From: JBBQVS01 sp963792705 | GTDB lineage: Bacteria; Chloroflexota; Ktedonobacteria; Ktedonobacterales; Ktedonobacteraceae | Length of the DNA: 64,000 nt | Assembly (NCBI GenBank): GCA_963792705.1 | Contig: CAWBXD010000013.1 | Location: 434,001 to 498,000 of the forward strand | Direction of reading: 5' to 3' | In this document: piece by piece, positions 58,058 to 64,000 of the stretch | Layout of the letters: every line of letters starts with the position of its first letter | Numbering within the stretch: position 1 is the first letter of the stretch | Program-made: the position numbers and the translations under genes | The notes under the pieces: generated by a model | The model's database searches: none | What the model was told of the DNA's origin: nothing | Seen by the model: only the letters and a program-made list of their open reading frames with translations

Positions 58058-58756
58058 TTATTGTTCGATGGTAACGGTTGTGGTGAACGTGTAGCCGACA
58101 CCGGGGACCGTCATAATATATTGAGGCGTGTTGGGTTCGGGTTCGACCTTTTGACGAAGGTGGCGAATGTGTGTTTTGACGAGACCAGAGTCGCCAGCCT
58201 CATCATAGCCCCATACACGTTCGATAATCATATCGGTAGTCAAGACCTGCCCTGTATGAGTTATCAGCAGGTGGAGCAAGCGGCTCTCTGTCGGTGTCAG
58301 GCGTACCTTGACACCCTCTCTGGTAACTTCGTGGCGCATCGCATCGAGAGTGACCGGACCAACAGTGACCGATGATGAATTAGAGGTACCACGTGTGCTA
58401 TTTGAACGCCGCATAACGGCCTTTATACGCGCTAAGAGTTGTCGAGGACTAAAAGGTTTCCGCAAATAATCGTCCGCACCCATTTCCAACCCACGTATCT
58501 CATCATCTTCCCGATCATGTGCGGTGAGGATCAAGACCATTGAATTCGTTTCACTCCGCATCTGGCGACACACCTCGAAGCCATCGAGTTTGGGCATCTG
58601 CACATCAAGGATTACGAGGTCAGGGAGTGTCTCGCGCCAGCGCTTGACTGCCTGTTCCCCATCAAAAGCACGTACCACATCGTAGCCGTGTCCCTTGAGC
58701 CAGTAGCTTAGCATATCTACCATGTCACGGTCGTCATCCGCCACCATGATTTTCAC
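58058..58756 (-). CDS. OmpR-family response regulator
   Basis: 232 residues from GTG 58756, which has AGGAGG 7 bases ahead; the ATG at 58762 is only one base from that site and too close. The receiver domain has D8/D9 (MVADDD), phospho-acceptor D51 in LVILDVQMPKLDG, T78 in LILTAHD and K100 in LRKPFSP. The winged-helix output domain is VRLTPTESRLLHLLITHTGQ and VKTHIRHLRQKVEP, ending VPGVGYTF. No histidine kinase gene is adjacent, so it is an orphan in this window. Confidence 0.93.
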   Translation of the reverse strand: MKIMVADDDRDMVDMLSYWLKGHGYDVVRAFDGEQAVKRWRETLPDLVILDVQMPKLDGFEVCRQMRSETNSMVLILTAHDREDDEIRGLEMGADDYLRKPFSPRQLLARIKAVMRRSNSTRGTSNSSSVTVGPVTLDAMRHEVTREGVKVRLTPTESRLLHLLITHTGQVLTTDMIIERVWGYDEAGDSGLVKTHIRHLRQKVEPEPNTPQYIMTVPGVGYTFTTTVTIEQ

Positions 58757-58990
58757 GAGCATTCCTCCTACGGGTCTGCATTATACTTTATACTGTCGGT
58801 CTATATACCGATATATGCTTCTGATTTCTCGCCGACCCAGTACAACGAGAATTCTTCTCTTTCTCATTGTCTTACTCTCATCACTAGTAACGCGACGAGT
58901 ATAGGCAGGTAACATCATGATACAATTTGGGCTATAGTCATGTATGATAATAGTCCTCATTACACACATATCGGCACAAACGCGTTTTTT

Positions 58991-59062
58991 TGCAGGGACC
59001 ACATTGATGGCGTCCTTGTCGGCGGTTGATTACAATGAGGACGCGATCAAGCGGTCCCTACA
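58991..59062. repeat. Palindromic intergenic repeat R18, short form with mismatched arms
   Basis: The left arm CAGGGACCACATTGATGGCG is of R1 type. The right arm GGACGCGATCAAGCGGTCCC is of R13/R9 type. This is another hybrid, 28 bases before R19. Confidence 0.85.
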
Positions 59063-59089
59063 GGTCTCTCGCCCTTGATGTGATGGCTT

Positions 59090-59245
59090 TCGTAGGGACC
59101 ACATTGATGGCGTCCTCGCCCAATTCATAGGGCGAGTTGCATCCGTAACCTTGCTTGAATGATCTCGCGCAATGAATAGATGCATGATTGGGACTGCACA
59201 TTGCTTCGCTCGTGCAGAGGACGCCATAAATCGTGGTCCCTACGA
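59090..59245. repeat. Palindromic intergenic repeat R19, long form in reverse orientation
   Basis: The ends TCGTAGGGACCACATTGATG and its near-inverted copy (right arm with an inserted C in ATAAATCGTGG) enclose an interior in R8 order. It occupies most of the 547-base gap before cdd together with R18; 58763-58990 shows nothing else. Confidence 0.88.
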
Positions 59246-59312
59246 AAACTGTTAATCGAAGGTTGGCAGACACCTACAAAATAGGTAAGACAAGAAAGGA
59301 TAGAATATCGTT

Positions 59313-59708
59313 ATGAACCGTGAAGAATTATTGGTATTGGCGCGTGAAGCTGCACTGAAAGCACATTGTACCTATTCGCATTTTCGCGTTGGGGCCGCTC
59401 TAATTGCTAATGGCAAGGTGTATACTGGTGTGAACATTGAGATATCAAGTTATGGGCTTACCCTATGCGCCGAACGTTCCGCGTTGGCATCGGCACTCTC
59501 TCATGGAGATACGGAGATTACCCATATCGCGGTAGCCTGTCTCGATGCGCCACCCGACGCACCAGCGAACGAACGTACTCCGTGTGGTGCGTGTCGGCAG
59601 TGGATTGCCGACCTTGCTCCACATGCCATACTTTATATTGATGGCATTGAGCGCGATTTTACTATCGCGGACCTGCTCCCCTATGCCTTCGGTTTACCGA
59701 TGGCGTGA
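59313..59708 (+). CDS. cdd: Cytidine deaminase
   Basis: 131 residues, the homotetrameric short form. It deaminates cytidine and deoxycytidine to uridine in pyrimidine salvage. The zinc site is C52 and the catalytic E54 (LCAERSALAS) with C91 and C94 (PCGACRQWI). The substrate contact FRVGAALIANGKVYTGVNIE is conserved. AAAGGA precedes the ATG. It is monocistronic. Confidence 0.95.
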   Translation: MNREELLVLAREAALKAHCTYSHFRVGAALIANGKVYTGVNIEISSYGLTLCAERSALASALSHGDTEITHIAVACLDAPPDAPANERTPCGACRQWIADLAPHAILYIDGIERDFTIADLLPYAFGLPMA

Positions 59709-59874
59709 ATGCTACTCACAGCACTTGACAGAACGTCTGAGACTTGTGTACGCTATAAGTCCTGACTTCGTAGGAATGTAGCCAGTAGCGCGAATTGTGT
59801 ACAGATGTATAGCTTCTATACTACTAAGCGTAGTATGTTCACAAGGCGTTCTTTACTCAAGAAGAGGTACTTGC

Positions 59875-60999
59875 ATGAAACCGCGTTTTACGCTCGGAGT
59901 CGAAGAAGAATTCCAAATGGTGGATAAACAGACTGGTCAACTTGCCTCACACATCCATACAATTCTGGAAAAAGGTACTCCGCTTTTGGGTGAGAGCATT
60001 AAAGCGGAGATGCTTCAGTCAACCGTTGAACTGGTGACGGATGTTTGTCCAACGATGCATGATGCTCGCCGAGAGGTACAACGTCTCCGCACGACGCTTG
60101 CCCGTCTGGTTGATGAGGAGGGCCTAGCTCTTATCAGCGCGGGCACACATCCCAACGCGCACTGGAAGGACCAATTGAGGACGCGCAATGACCGCTATGA
60201 ATTGCTCGAAGAGGAATATCAGGATGTAGGTCGCTCAATTCTCATCTTCGGCTTGCATGTTCACGTTGGCATAGAGGATCGCACGATTACCATTCCCTTG
60301 ATGAATCAAGTGCGCGCATGGCTCCCACACCTCCTCGCCATCTCCTCAAACTCTCCCTTCTGGACCGACCGCTTTTCTGGCACAAAATCGTACCGCTCTG
60401 TTGTGTGGAAGCGTTTTCCACGTTCTGGTATTCCCGACGTCTTCACATCTATGAACGATTTCGATATGTACGTAGAGCATCTCATACGTACAGGTTGTAT
60501 CGACAATGGCAAGCGCATCTGGTGGGATGTGAGACCACACGCTTTCTTTAATACCATCGAGTTTCGCATTTGCGACATGCCAGCAACCGTTGAGGATACG
60601 CTAGGTATCGTTGCTTTATGTCAGGCATTAATTGCAAAATTGTACTGGATGTATACCCATAATATGACGACTCTTGTGTTGCCGCGCCACTTCATCGAGG
60701 AAAATAAATGGCGCGCTATGCGTTACGGTCTGGATGCCGAGGTTGTCGATTTTATGCAAAATCGTCGTTTGAGTATGCGCGAGTCAATTGAGGAACTACT
60801 GGACTTTGTTGAGGACGTGATTGATGACCTTGGCAGCCGCCGCGAAATCAACTATCTTCGCTCGCTCCTGGAAAGTCCAGATGGTACAGGAGCAGACCGG
60901 CAGATCGCGGTCTACAAAGAGACAAACGATACGCAAGCGGTGACTCGCTTCTTGATGCAGCAAACTCTGCAGGGTATGACCCTGCCCTACGCTCGTTAA
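59875..60999 (+). CDS. YbdK-type carboxylate-amine ligase (GCS2 family)
   Basis: 374 residues from MKPRFTLGVEEEFQMVDKQT, with GAAGAGG upstream of the ATG; the longer frame from 59797 is rejected. The glutamate-cysteine ligase 2 family signatures are LGVEEEFQ, the ATP-site ELVTDVC, SAGTHPNA, FGLHVHVGIEDRT, ISSNSPFW and HAFFNTIEFRICDMPATVED. YbdK proteins ligate glutamate to an amine or cysteine with weak activity in E. coli, and the true substrate is unknown. It ends in a perfect hairpin shared with the next gene. Confidence 0.9.
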   Translation: MKPRFTLGVEEEFQMVDKQTGQLASHIHTILEKGTPLLGESIKAEMLQSTVELVTDVCPTMHDARREVQRLRTTLARLVDEEGLALISAGTHPNAHWKDQLRTRNDRYELLEEEYQDVGRSILIFGLHVHVGIEDRTITIPLMNQVRAWLPHLLAISSNSPFWTDRFSGTKSYRSVVWKRFPRSGIPDVFTSMNDFDMYVEHLIRTGCIDNGKRIWWDVRPHAFFNTIEFRICDMPATVEDTLGIVALCQALIAKLYWMYTHNMTTLVLPRHFIEENKWRAMRYGLDAEVVDFMQNRRLSMRESIEELLDFVEDVIDDLGSRREINYLRSLLESPDGTGADRQIAVYKETNDTQAVTRFLMQQTLQGMTLPYAR

Positions 61000-61078
61000 G
61001 ATGAATCAAGGCTAAAAGAGATGGCGATGGATATGCAACACATATCCATCGCCATCTCTTTTAGCCTTGATTCATCTT
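60998..61078. terminator. Very long bidirectional terminator between the YbdK-type and zinc-ribbon genes
   Basis: 38-base perfect arms beginning AAGATGAATCAAGGCTAAAA surround a 5-base CAACA loop. The left arm begins within the plus-strand stop codon, and the right arm includes the last five codons (MNQG and stop) of the minus-strand gene. Confidence 0.9.
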
Positions 61079-61546
61079 CCATTGAGTTTGGGCTTGCTGT
61101 AGACCTAGCAGTTGTTGTTCGAGCTGAATAATTTGCTGCTGCAACTGTTGCTTCTGCTGCTGTGGTCCAAGCAAGCGCATATCCTCGAACCACTTGTAAC
61201 CACGTTTGATGATACCTTCGGGCACAAAGGCCGAAGTCTGGTTATATTGTGCGCGTGTCGCAGACATCTGCGTGTTGACCTGTTTCAGATACAATTTCAT
61301 CTGCTTAATTTGCAGCTTGAGTTGCTTAATTTGTTCCTGGTATGGGTCCTGCGGTTTTGTCGATCTCACGCTTCTTGTGCTACGACGTGCTGGTGCCTGT
61401 ATCGGCCCCTCCTCCTGTCCATAAATAGGATAAGGATCAATTGGTGGATGTTGCATTACCGCGCCAGGAGCCTGTAATGGATTGCCACAATTCTGGCAAA
61501 AGTGTGCGCCATCCTGGTTGTGTGCGCCACAGCGAGCGCAATACAT
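61061..61546 (-). CDS. Zinc-ribbon and coiled-coil protein
   Basis: 161 residues. An N-terminal zinc ribbon (CARCGAHNQDGAHFCQNCGN, with C3, C6, C17 and C20) is followed by a Pro-rich linker. Two coiled-coil stretches follow: YQEQIKQLKLQIKQMKLYLK and QQKQQLQQQIIQLEQQLLGL. Between them lies FVPEGIIKRGYKWFEDMRLL. No membrane segment is present. The type is common in Ktedonobacteria as hypothetical proteins with unknown function. GAGGAGG precedes the ATG. Confidence 0.68.
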   Translation of the reverse strand: MYCARCGAHNQDGAHFCQNCGNPLQAPGAVMQHPPIDPYPIYGQEEGPIQAPARRSTRSVRSTKPQDPYQEQIKQLKLQIKQMKLYLKQVNTQMSATRAQYNQTSAFVPEGIIKRGYKWFEDMRLLGPQQQKQQLQQQIIQLEQQLLGLQQAQTQWKMNQG

Positions 61547-61635
61547 AAGTAATTCCTCCTCTACTACAAACGTTCTCTTGTATATAATACGAACAACACC
61601 CCCCGTAGGCGTCTATCAACCTCGATGTGATGAAT

Positions 61636-61767
61636 TCGTAGGGACCACATTCATGACGTCCACGCCCAATTCATTGAGCGAGGTCCTTGTATAACCTCGT
61701 GCAATGATAGTAAGAACTGCACATTGCTTCGCTCGTGCAGCGGACGCCATGAATGTGGTCCCTACGA
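61636..61767. repeat. Palindromic intergenic repeat R20, long form in reverse orientation
   Basis: The ends TCGTAGGGACCACATTCATG and its inverted copy enclose an interior in R8 order with GCACATTGCTTCGCTCGTGC. It lies between the Kiwa-like operon and the zinc-ribbon gene, 44 bases after the kwaB stop. Confidence 0.9.
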
Positions 61768-61811
61768 AATCCATTGAAGATTGGACTGGTAGGCGTCTCA
61801 TTTATGACACC

Positions 61812-62843
61812 TTACAATTCACGTTTCTCATTCACGTCGTAGCCAAGCGAGGTCATATCGGACCAGAGATAGCTATCGTTCAGCAATTTCAAAAGTGCCC
61901 AGGGATATTTTGTATCATAAAGCAACTTTTGTTCTCTTTCAAATGTCGTCACAAAGGCATCGCCCAGGATATCTTTGCCTAGGCGGTCAACAACGGGTTT
62001 GACGCGTGCAGGTGTGAGGTCCTTGAGATAGGGCTTTTTGGCAATAGTGGTAAGCATGGTCATCTTCACGCGGTTCTTTTTACAATCGTTGGTGAAGCTG
62101 TCGTAGCCCTCGATAGGTATTTTCCCCTGTACAAGCAGCTTTTGAATGCTAGCGATAGCCGCGTTTACCGCTTTTTCTACCTCTTCCAGGAAACGAAAAA
62201 TGGAGTGGAAGTTGTCCTTCTTGAGGATGAAAAGATCGTCCCCTCGACTGATACAGTCAAAGGTATCATCAAAGAGCAGGGTTGGCTCTTCGACGAGATC
62301 GTATTCGTTCGTTGCCCGAAAGATGGCTCCAATAAAACGTGACTGCTTGAGAAGCTGTTTACGTGCGTAGAAGCGGTAAAAGTAAATCACTTCCTGGGGA
62401 TTGCTCAATAGCTTTACCATAATTACATAGAAGCGTATATTATTGATAAATGCTTTATCGTCATCTTGATAGAAGAGGAAGTCTTGATATGCCTGTAGTG
62501 GAGCTATTTGCTTCTGAATAAATGAGTATCCTTCAGCATCAGCACGAAGATATTCTACCTCGTGTTCTTGTGGTTTACTGTCCCCTTGATAAGGATAGAC
62601 GATACGACCACCACTTACCCATGTTTTTTCGTAATCAGCAAGAAAATCGTGTATCTTTTCACGAAACTTATCGGCCAATTTGTCGGAGAGGTTCATACGG
62701 CGGAACGCGAGCATCTCTTCACCTTGCTGTACTGTGGAGGCAAGGCAGACATGCACATCGCATGCATTTTCTGTCTTACTTGCAGATGTTAAATTCAGGG
62801 AAAAGAGGTCTTCAAACAACGCTATGTTGGGAGCAATCATCAT
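61812..62843 (-). CDS. kwaB: KwaB-like protein (DUF4868) of a Kiwa-type anti-phage system
   Basis: 343 residues from the ATG at 62843, whose AAAGGAG begins inside the kwaA stop (TAAAGGAG); the frame to 62960 would overlap kwaA by 101 bases and is rejected. It is soluble, with no membrane segment. The DUF4868-type core is visible in the middle: IRFYVIMVKLLSNPQEVIYF, YARKQLLKQSRFIGA, then FDDTFDCISRGDDLFILKKD followed by NFHSIFRFLEEVEKAVNA (about 191-230). In characterised Kiwa, KwaB works with membrane KwaA; it binds DNA and stops phage DNA replication. Order, size and topology of the pair match. Sequence resemblance is from memory, so confirmation is needed. Confidence 0.68.
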   Translation of the reverse strand: MMIAPNIALFEDLFSLNLTSASKTENACDVHVCLASTVQQGEEMLAFRRMNLSDKLADKFREKIHDFLADYEKTWVSGGRIVYPYQGDSKPQEHEVEYLRADAEGYSFIQKQIAPLQAYQDFLFYQDDDKAFINNIRFYVIMVKLLSNPQEVIYFYRFYARKQLLKQSRFIGAIFRATNEYDLVEEPTLLFDDTFDCISRGDDLFILKKDNFHSIFRFLEEVEKAVNAAIASIQKLLVQGKIPIEGYDSFTNDCKKNRVKMTMLTTIAKKPYLKDLTPARVKPVVDRLGKDILGDAFVTTFEREQKLLYDTKYPWALLKLLNDSYLWSDMTSLGYDVNEKREL

Positions 62844-62859
62844 GCGGCTACACGCTCCT

Positions 62860-63372
62860 TTACTTGACTTGTAAAAATGTAGTGTCGCCAATGCGTGCGA
62901 CATGAACAACGCTACGTAGTCCGACGCGCTGACGAGTGAGTAGATAGAACGACGTTTCATTGTTGGCTATCTTAATTTCGTAAAGATGATAGCCAACAAT
63001 GTTGAGCATTGGATTGATATAGATCATATTGGAATTCACATAGATAATCAATAAAACGGCAAGAAATACTATTACCGCCCATAGCTGTGCCCCTGTCAAG
63101 TCCAGGCTTACAAAGGGGACGAGGTAGCTGGCAACATAGCTAAGTACATCTCCATCATGGCGGTCCAGTTCCGTAATTGTCTCATGTGATTTCGCACGAC
63201 GAGGCGCGATAAGGACAAAATACAGAAACAGAATTACCAGACCTGATAGCCCAATGAGCAGAATGATAATCGCCCACAACAGATATTTTTGCCATAATAG
63301 GATACAGAAGATTGCCGTGAGCGGAAAGTAAGAGCTGATGAAGAGAAGGCAACGTACAAAGAGACTGGGCAT
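62860..63372 (-). CDS. kwaA: KwaA-like four-helix membrane protein of a Kiwa-type anti-phage system
   Basis: 170 residues. Four hydrophobic segments at about 8-27, 30-56, 76-90 and 96-118 (SYFPLTAIFCILLW, LLWAIIILLIGLSGLVILFL, LSYVASYLVPFVSL, AVIVFLAVLLIIYV). The conserved-looking NPMLNIVGYHLYEI follows the last helix, and then comes a soluble C-terminal tail (SFYLLTRQRV to TTFLQVK). KwaA proteins are tetra-spanning inner-membrane sensors. GGAAAGGA precedes the ATG. It is the first gene of a two-gene operon with kwaB 16 bases downstream. Confidence 0.68.
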   Translation of the reverse strand: MPSLFVRCLLFISSYFPLTAIFCILLWQKYLLWAIIILLIGLSGLVILFLYFVLIAPRRAKSHETITELDRHDGDVLSYVASYLVPFVSLDLTGAQLWAVIVFLAVLLIIYVNSNMIYINPMLNIVGYHLYEIKIANNETSFYLLTRQRVGLRSVVHVARIGDTTFLQVK

Positions 63373-63419
63373 GATAAGAGGAGTCCTTTCCGCGATCTAC
63401 AGAATAGATACATGTGTCT

Positions 63420-63448
63420 ATACTACTCTTATTCTTTTTGAGACGCAA
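63420..63448 (-). promoter_or_regulatory. Possible promoter of the kwaA-kwaB operon
   Basis: On the minus strand TTGCGT (plus-strand 63443-63448), a 17-base spacer and TAGTAT (63420-63425). The predicted start is about 40 bases before the kwaA ATG. The elements are moderate matches only. Confidence 0.4.
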
Positions 63449-63483
63449 CAACACGGTAAAGGCTATTTAATCGTGGAGCAACG

Positions 63484-63570
63484 GCATGACAGGGGCAAGC
63501 CCAGTCACTACTATACGCCGTTTATGCGGCTTCTGCGTCTATAGTAGTGACTGGGCTTGCCCCTATCATG
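63484..63570 (-). terminator. Terminator after the GAF-like gene
   Basis: CATGACAGGGGCAAGCCCAG and further bases pair with their inverted copy over about 34 bases, with one mismatch (GACAGGG/CCCTATC) and an extra base near the loop. It isolates the kwaAB promoter from the gene at 63615. Confidence 0.8.
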
Positions 63571-63614
63571 TGAACAACGTAGGCTTCTACGCGCTGTTCC
63601 TATTTCTTTCTTTA

Positions 63615-64000
63615 CTACCGGACTTCTTGGTTTTTGTTTGTGTGTTCCATTTTTGGTGAATTGTTGAGGCGTCGTCCCAGTTCCTCAAACTCACGTTCCA
63701 TCTCAGTAAGCACATGCTTTTCGGCATCCTGGCGTGCGATCATATGCTTACGTGCATATGCAATGATGCGATTGACGTAAGAGCGCCCAATTTCCGCACG
63801 TTGCCATTTGACCTCTGGCATAGGTCGCAGGTTCAAAAGTGAGCAAGGATAAAAATCTTCATTTTGGAAGGCAAGCGACAACAATTGTGCATACTCAGTG
63901 ACGGCTTGACATGCCATTGGGTCCGTGAAAAAGCCGGGTTGTGTACTAGAGATGATAAGGACACCTGCGATACGGCTAGCGTACATAACAGGACAAGCTG
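63615..64000 (-). CDS. C-terminal part of a GAF-like domain protein, start beyond the window
   Basis: At least 127 residues, with the frame open to the window edge. RIAGVLIISSTQPGFFTDPM, then VTEYAQLLSLAFQNEDFYP, resembles the last strand and helix of a GAF domain. A helical, charged tail follows (VNRIIAYARKHMIARQDAEK, MEREFEELGRRL). In Ktedonobacteria such C termini occur on HTH or kinase-type regulators, but the N-terminal part is not visible, so the function is open. Confidence 0.6.
   Translation of the reverse strand, partial: ACPVMYASRIAGVLIISSTQPGFFTDPMACQAVTEYAQLLSLAFQNEDFYPCSLLNLRPMPEVKWQRAEIGRSYVNRIIAYARKHMIARQDAEKHVLTEMEREFEELGRRLNNSPKMEHTNKNQEVR

Noticed and set aside
3572..61767. 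CRISPR array or tandem repeat cluster
   Set aside because: The repeats are scattered singly, kilobases apart, are inverted rather than direct, and have no uniform spacers or cas genes.
61616..61982. Short ORFs with the pattern ..TAHCFARAADAMNVVPTK..
   Set aside because: The same peptide appears at several sites because it is the translation of the palindromic repeat. It is not a gene.

Overview
The window looks like chromosomal DNA from a soil-type, multicellular Chloroflexota bacterium, most likely class Ktedonobacteria. This is an inference from moderate GC, many family-poor secreted or membrane proteins, DUF4388/PatA-like, zinc-ribbon/BACON and degenerate-GGDEF proteins, and intergenic spaces crowded with palindromic repeats. 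No rRNA, tRNA, transposase, phage structural gene or CRISPR array was recognised.

Layout. 1-7.1 kb: the end of atpC, a TPM-domain membrane protein, gpmI, a Tat-exported six-repeat protein, and gcvT-gcvH. 7.1-15.8 kb: a small beta-rich protein, a divergent DJ-1/PfpI and GlxA-type regulator pair, two alpha/beta hydrolases, a nucleotidyltransferase-fold protein, and a two-gene operon of a fatty acyl-CoA ligase and an R2lox-type di-metal oxidase. 15.9-31.7 kb: a MoxR-DUF58-DUF4129 operon, a tandem GNAT protein, an amidohydrolase, a TspO-like protein, an MFS exporter, the GTPase Der, a secreted beta-propeller-like protein, an M20 hydrolase and a large lipase-like protein. 31.8-41.4 kb: Ada, an EamA transporter, queD with a family-4 glycosyltransferase, an SDR, a Phd/RelE-type toxin-antitoxin pair, a YflT-like stress protein, a DUF4388 protein, an aldehyde dehydrogenase and a DUF4177 protein. 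41.9-55.8 kb: a 1281-residue membrane-anchored BACON-repeat protein, a second EamA transporter, an alpha/beta hydrolase, a TetR/SDR divergent pair with two visible operators, prolyl oligopeptidase, a TPP enzyme, an AsnC-type ligand domain, endonuclease IV and scpB. 55.9-64 kb: a small excisionase-like HTH protein, a degenerate GGDEF plus GspE-N protein, an OmpR-type response regulator, cdd, a YbdK-type carboxylate-amine ligase, a zinc-ribbon/coiled-coil protein, then a two-gene locus that reads as a Kiwa anti-phage system (kwaA-kwaB), and the C-terminal end of a GAF-like protein that runs off the window.

The strongest accessory signals are the Kiwa-like pair at 61812-63372, the acyl-CoA ligase/R2lox operon at 12188-14717, and about twenty copies of one palindromic intergenic element (GTAGGGACC...GGTCCCTAC). 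These copies fall into length and sequence subfamilies, with composite, truncated and arm-swapped versions. A second, unrelated element family with AACGTTCCTTCGTTCC ends occurs twice. Many genes end in very long perfect hairpins that extend into the coding sequence and serve convergent genes from both sides.
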